Origin: SIG205 sp045545595
GTDB taxonomy: Bacteria > Bacillota_I > Bacilli_A > RF39 > UBA660
NCBI GenBank assembly: GCA_045545595.1
Contig: JAZQBG010000033.1
Span: 1-6,937, forward strand
Direction: 5' to 3'
DNA: 6,937 bases
How positions within the stretch are numbered: the stretch's first letter is position 1; every line of letters begins with the position of its first letter. Of the stretch, positions 6,392 to 6,937 are shown piece by piece. A program made the translations under genes and the position numbers. The notes under the pieces are model-generated. The model saw nothing but the letters and a program-made list of their open reading frames with translations. It did not search any database and was not told the DNA's origin.

Positions 6392-6829
6392 TTAAACCAC
6401 TTCTTTATTTTTTTTGTTTTCTAATACTGCACACAAATTATTGTCTTGAGCAATTAAATCAATTTTTTCAAAGTATTCCCTGAGTTTATTATTATAGAAA
6501 ATAATTTTATCTATTTCTTTTTTTGGAACAAAACTGTTTAGATATGATTTGACATCAAAATCCAATAAATCTGGTGATGTAATACCATTAACTGGCAATA
6601 ACCAAAAATGAACATTAACATGCGGATCGGATTTTTCATTTGACAACAAATGAGCATAATTTATTCCTAATGCTTTTCTCATCCCTTCTTTTGCTTTTTT
6701 TAATATAAAAGCAAATCTCAAAAATGTAATATCATCAATCAAATCAAATGCTCTATATGTTTTACTTAACGATAAGATATAAAAACCAGGACAAGGAAAT
6801 AAAATGTAACCTATAAAGTGGACTTTCAA
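6392..6829 (-). CDS. HIT-like nucleotide hydrolase/transferase, 5' end disrupted by an IS
   Basis: The open frame encodes 145 aa. Its first half resembles the HIT fold: a strand (GYILFPCPGFYILSLSK, 7-23), a long helix (about 34-53), and the motif region PHVNVHFWLLP (69-79). Aligned on the terminal proline, the motif reads N72-V-H74-F-W76, so His74 would be the catalytic histidine and both flanking histidines of the usual HxHxH are replaced. Another alignment pairs His70 and His74 with the outer histidines and would lose the nucleophile. HIT proteins hydrolyse or transfer nucleotide phosphoesters and phosphoramidates. The start is unreliable: it is TTG, has no good ribosome binding site, and lies within sequence I assign to the insertion sequence from about 6805. 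The native N-terminus is probably lost, which may make this a pseudogene. It is followed 26 nt later by the radical SAM gene. Confidence 0.6.
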   Translation of the reverse strand: MKVHFIGYILFPCPGFYILSLSKTYRAFDLIDDITFLRFAFILKKAKEGMRKALGINYAHLLSNEKSDPHVNVHFWLLPVNGITSPDLLDFDVKSYLNSFVPKKEIDKIIFYNNKLREYFEKIDLIAQDNNLCAVLENKKNKEVV

Positions 6830-6860
6830 AAAAAGAGAGACCTACTTTATAGGTTTTTAT
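6808..6860 (+). terminator. Inverted-repeat hairpin with T-run at the insertion-sequence edge
   Basis: AACCTATAAAGT (6808-6819) and ACTTTATAGGTT (6844-6855) are a perfect 12-bp inverted repeat with a 24-nt loop. The plus strand continues with TTTAT. It may stop transcription entering the element from outside, as many insertion sequences do, or be part of the terminal repeat itself. The left arm lies inside the open frame of the HIT-like gene. Confidence 0.5.
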
Positions 6861-6872
6861 TATGTCTTGAAG

Positions 6873-6878
6873 TATAAT
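6873..6878 (+). promoter_or_regulatory. Putative -10 box for the insertion-sequence gene
   Basis: TATAAT (6873-6878) lies 21 nt before the ATG at 6899. No convincing -35 is visible at 16-18 nt upstream, where the hairpin arm lies. It is plausible as a weak transposase promoter, or as one completed in a circular form, but unproven. Confidence 0.35.
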
Positions 6879-6898
6879 ATAAGAAAGTGGTGGTAATT

Positions 6899-6937
6899 AT
6901 GTCAAAAATATTATTTACAAATGCTCAAATAAAAAAA
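6899..6937 (+). CDS. Start of a probable IS3-family OrfA (HTH transposase subunit), truncated by window end
   Basis: Thirteen codons are visible: MSKILFTNAQIKK. The GTGGTGG stretch (6887-6893) about 5 nt before ATG serves as a ribosome binding site. The opening resembles clostridial IS3-family helix-turn-helix proteins that begin MSK.LFT..QI, the subunit that binds the element ends and pairs with a DDE OrfB. The identification rests on a short N-terminus plus the mobile-element-like upstream region. Confidence 0.45.
   Translation, partial: MSKILFTNAQIKK

Larger units (their letters stand above)
6805..6937 (+). mobile_element. Left end of an insertion sequence, probably IS3-like (partial)
   Basis: From about TGTAACC (6805) onward the sequence no longer looks like the HIT-like gene. 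It carries an inverted-repeat hairpin, a TATAAT box and the start of a plus-strand gene whose first residues resemble IS3-family OrfA proteins. IS3 ends usually begin with TG; both 6805 (TGTAACC) and 6819 (TGGACTTTC) fit. The rest of the element lies outside the window, so family and ends cannot be confirmed. Confidence 0.45.

Overview
The window is a very AT-rich bacterial segment. It uses strong AGGAGG-type ribosome binding sites, AT-rich codons, TGG for Trp and TGA as a real stop. This fits a low-GC Firmicute (Clostridia or a related gut lineage) using the standard code rather than the Mycoplasma code. I cannot name the species.

Layout: (1) Bases 1 to about 133 are a conspicuously GC-richer (about 47% by hand count), hairpin-rich, non-coding tail. 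I read it as the right end of another IS110-family element, because it shares TTAGTT...TGTCATGCC with the right end of the intact IS110 element further along. (2) Bases 134-3848 hold a minus-strand gene set: asparaginyl-tRNA synthetase (asnS), then a peptidase S51-like protein fused to a GNAT acetyltransferase, then a nucleoside phosphorylase that overlaps the previous gene. A hairpin terminator lies at about 134-162. (3) About 3953-5422 is an intact IS110-family element on the plus strand. Its non-coding left end folds into a convincing bridge-RNA-like structure (3979-4150) preceded by a perfect TATAAT. (4) Bases 5445 to about 6829 hold two more minus-strand genes: a HIT-like protein followed by a radical SAM enzyme. 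(5) From about 6805 to the window end is the left end of a second insertion sequence, probably IS3-like, with the first codons of its OrfA. It appears to have cut off the 5' end of the HIT-like gene.

Five co-oriented minus-strand genes (HIT-like, radical SAM, asnS, S51-GNAT, nucleoside phosphorylase) are therefore bracketed by mobile-element ends and split by an IS110 insertion facing the other way. Removing the IS leaves only about 130 bp between the radical SAM gene and asnS, so they may once have formed one operon. The gene types (aminoacyl-tRNA synthetase, peptidase plus acetyltransferase, HIT hydrolase, nucleoside phosphorylase, radical SAM) all handle aminoacyl groups, nucleotides or small peptides. 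One speculative reading is self-protection against, or synthesis of, an aminoacyl-nucleotide-type compound. An ordinary accessory or salvage gene set is the duller alternative.

The best-supported new observation is the IS110 bridge-RNA structure with a promoter that would be completed in the circular form of the element.
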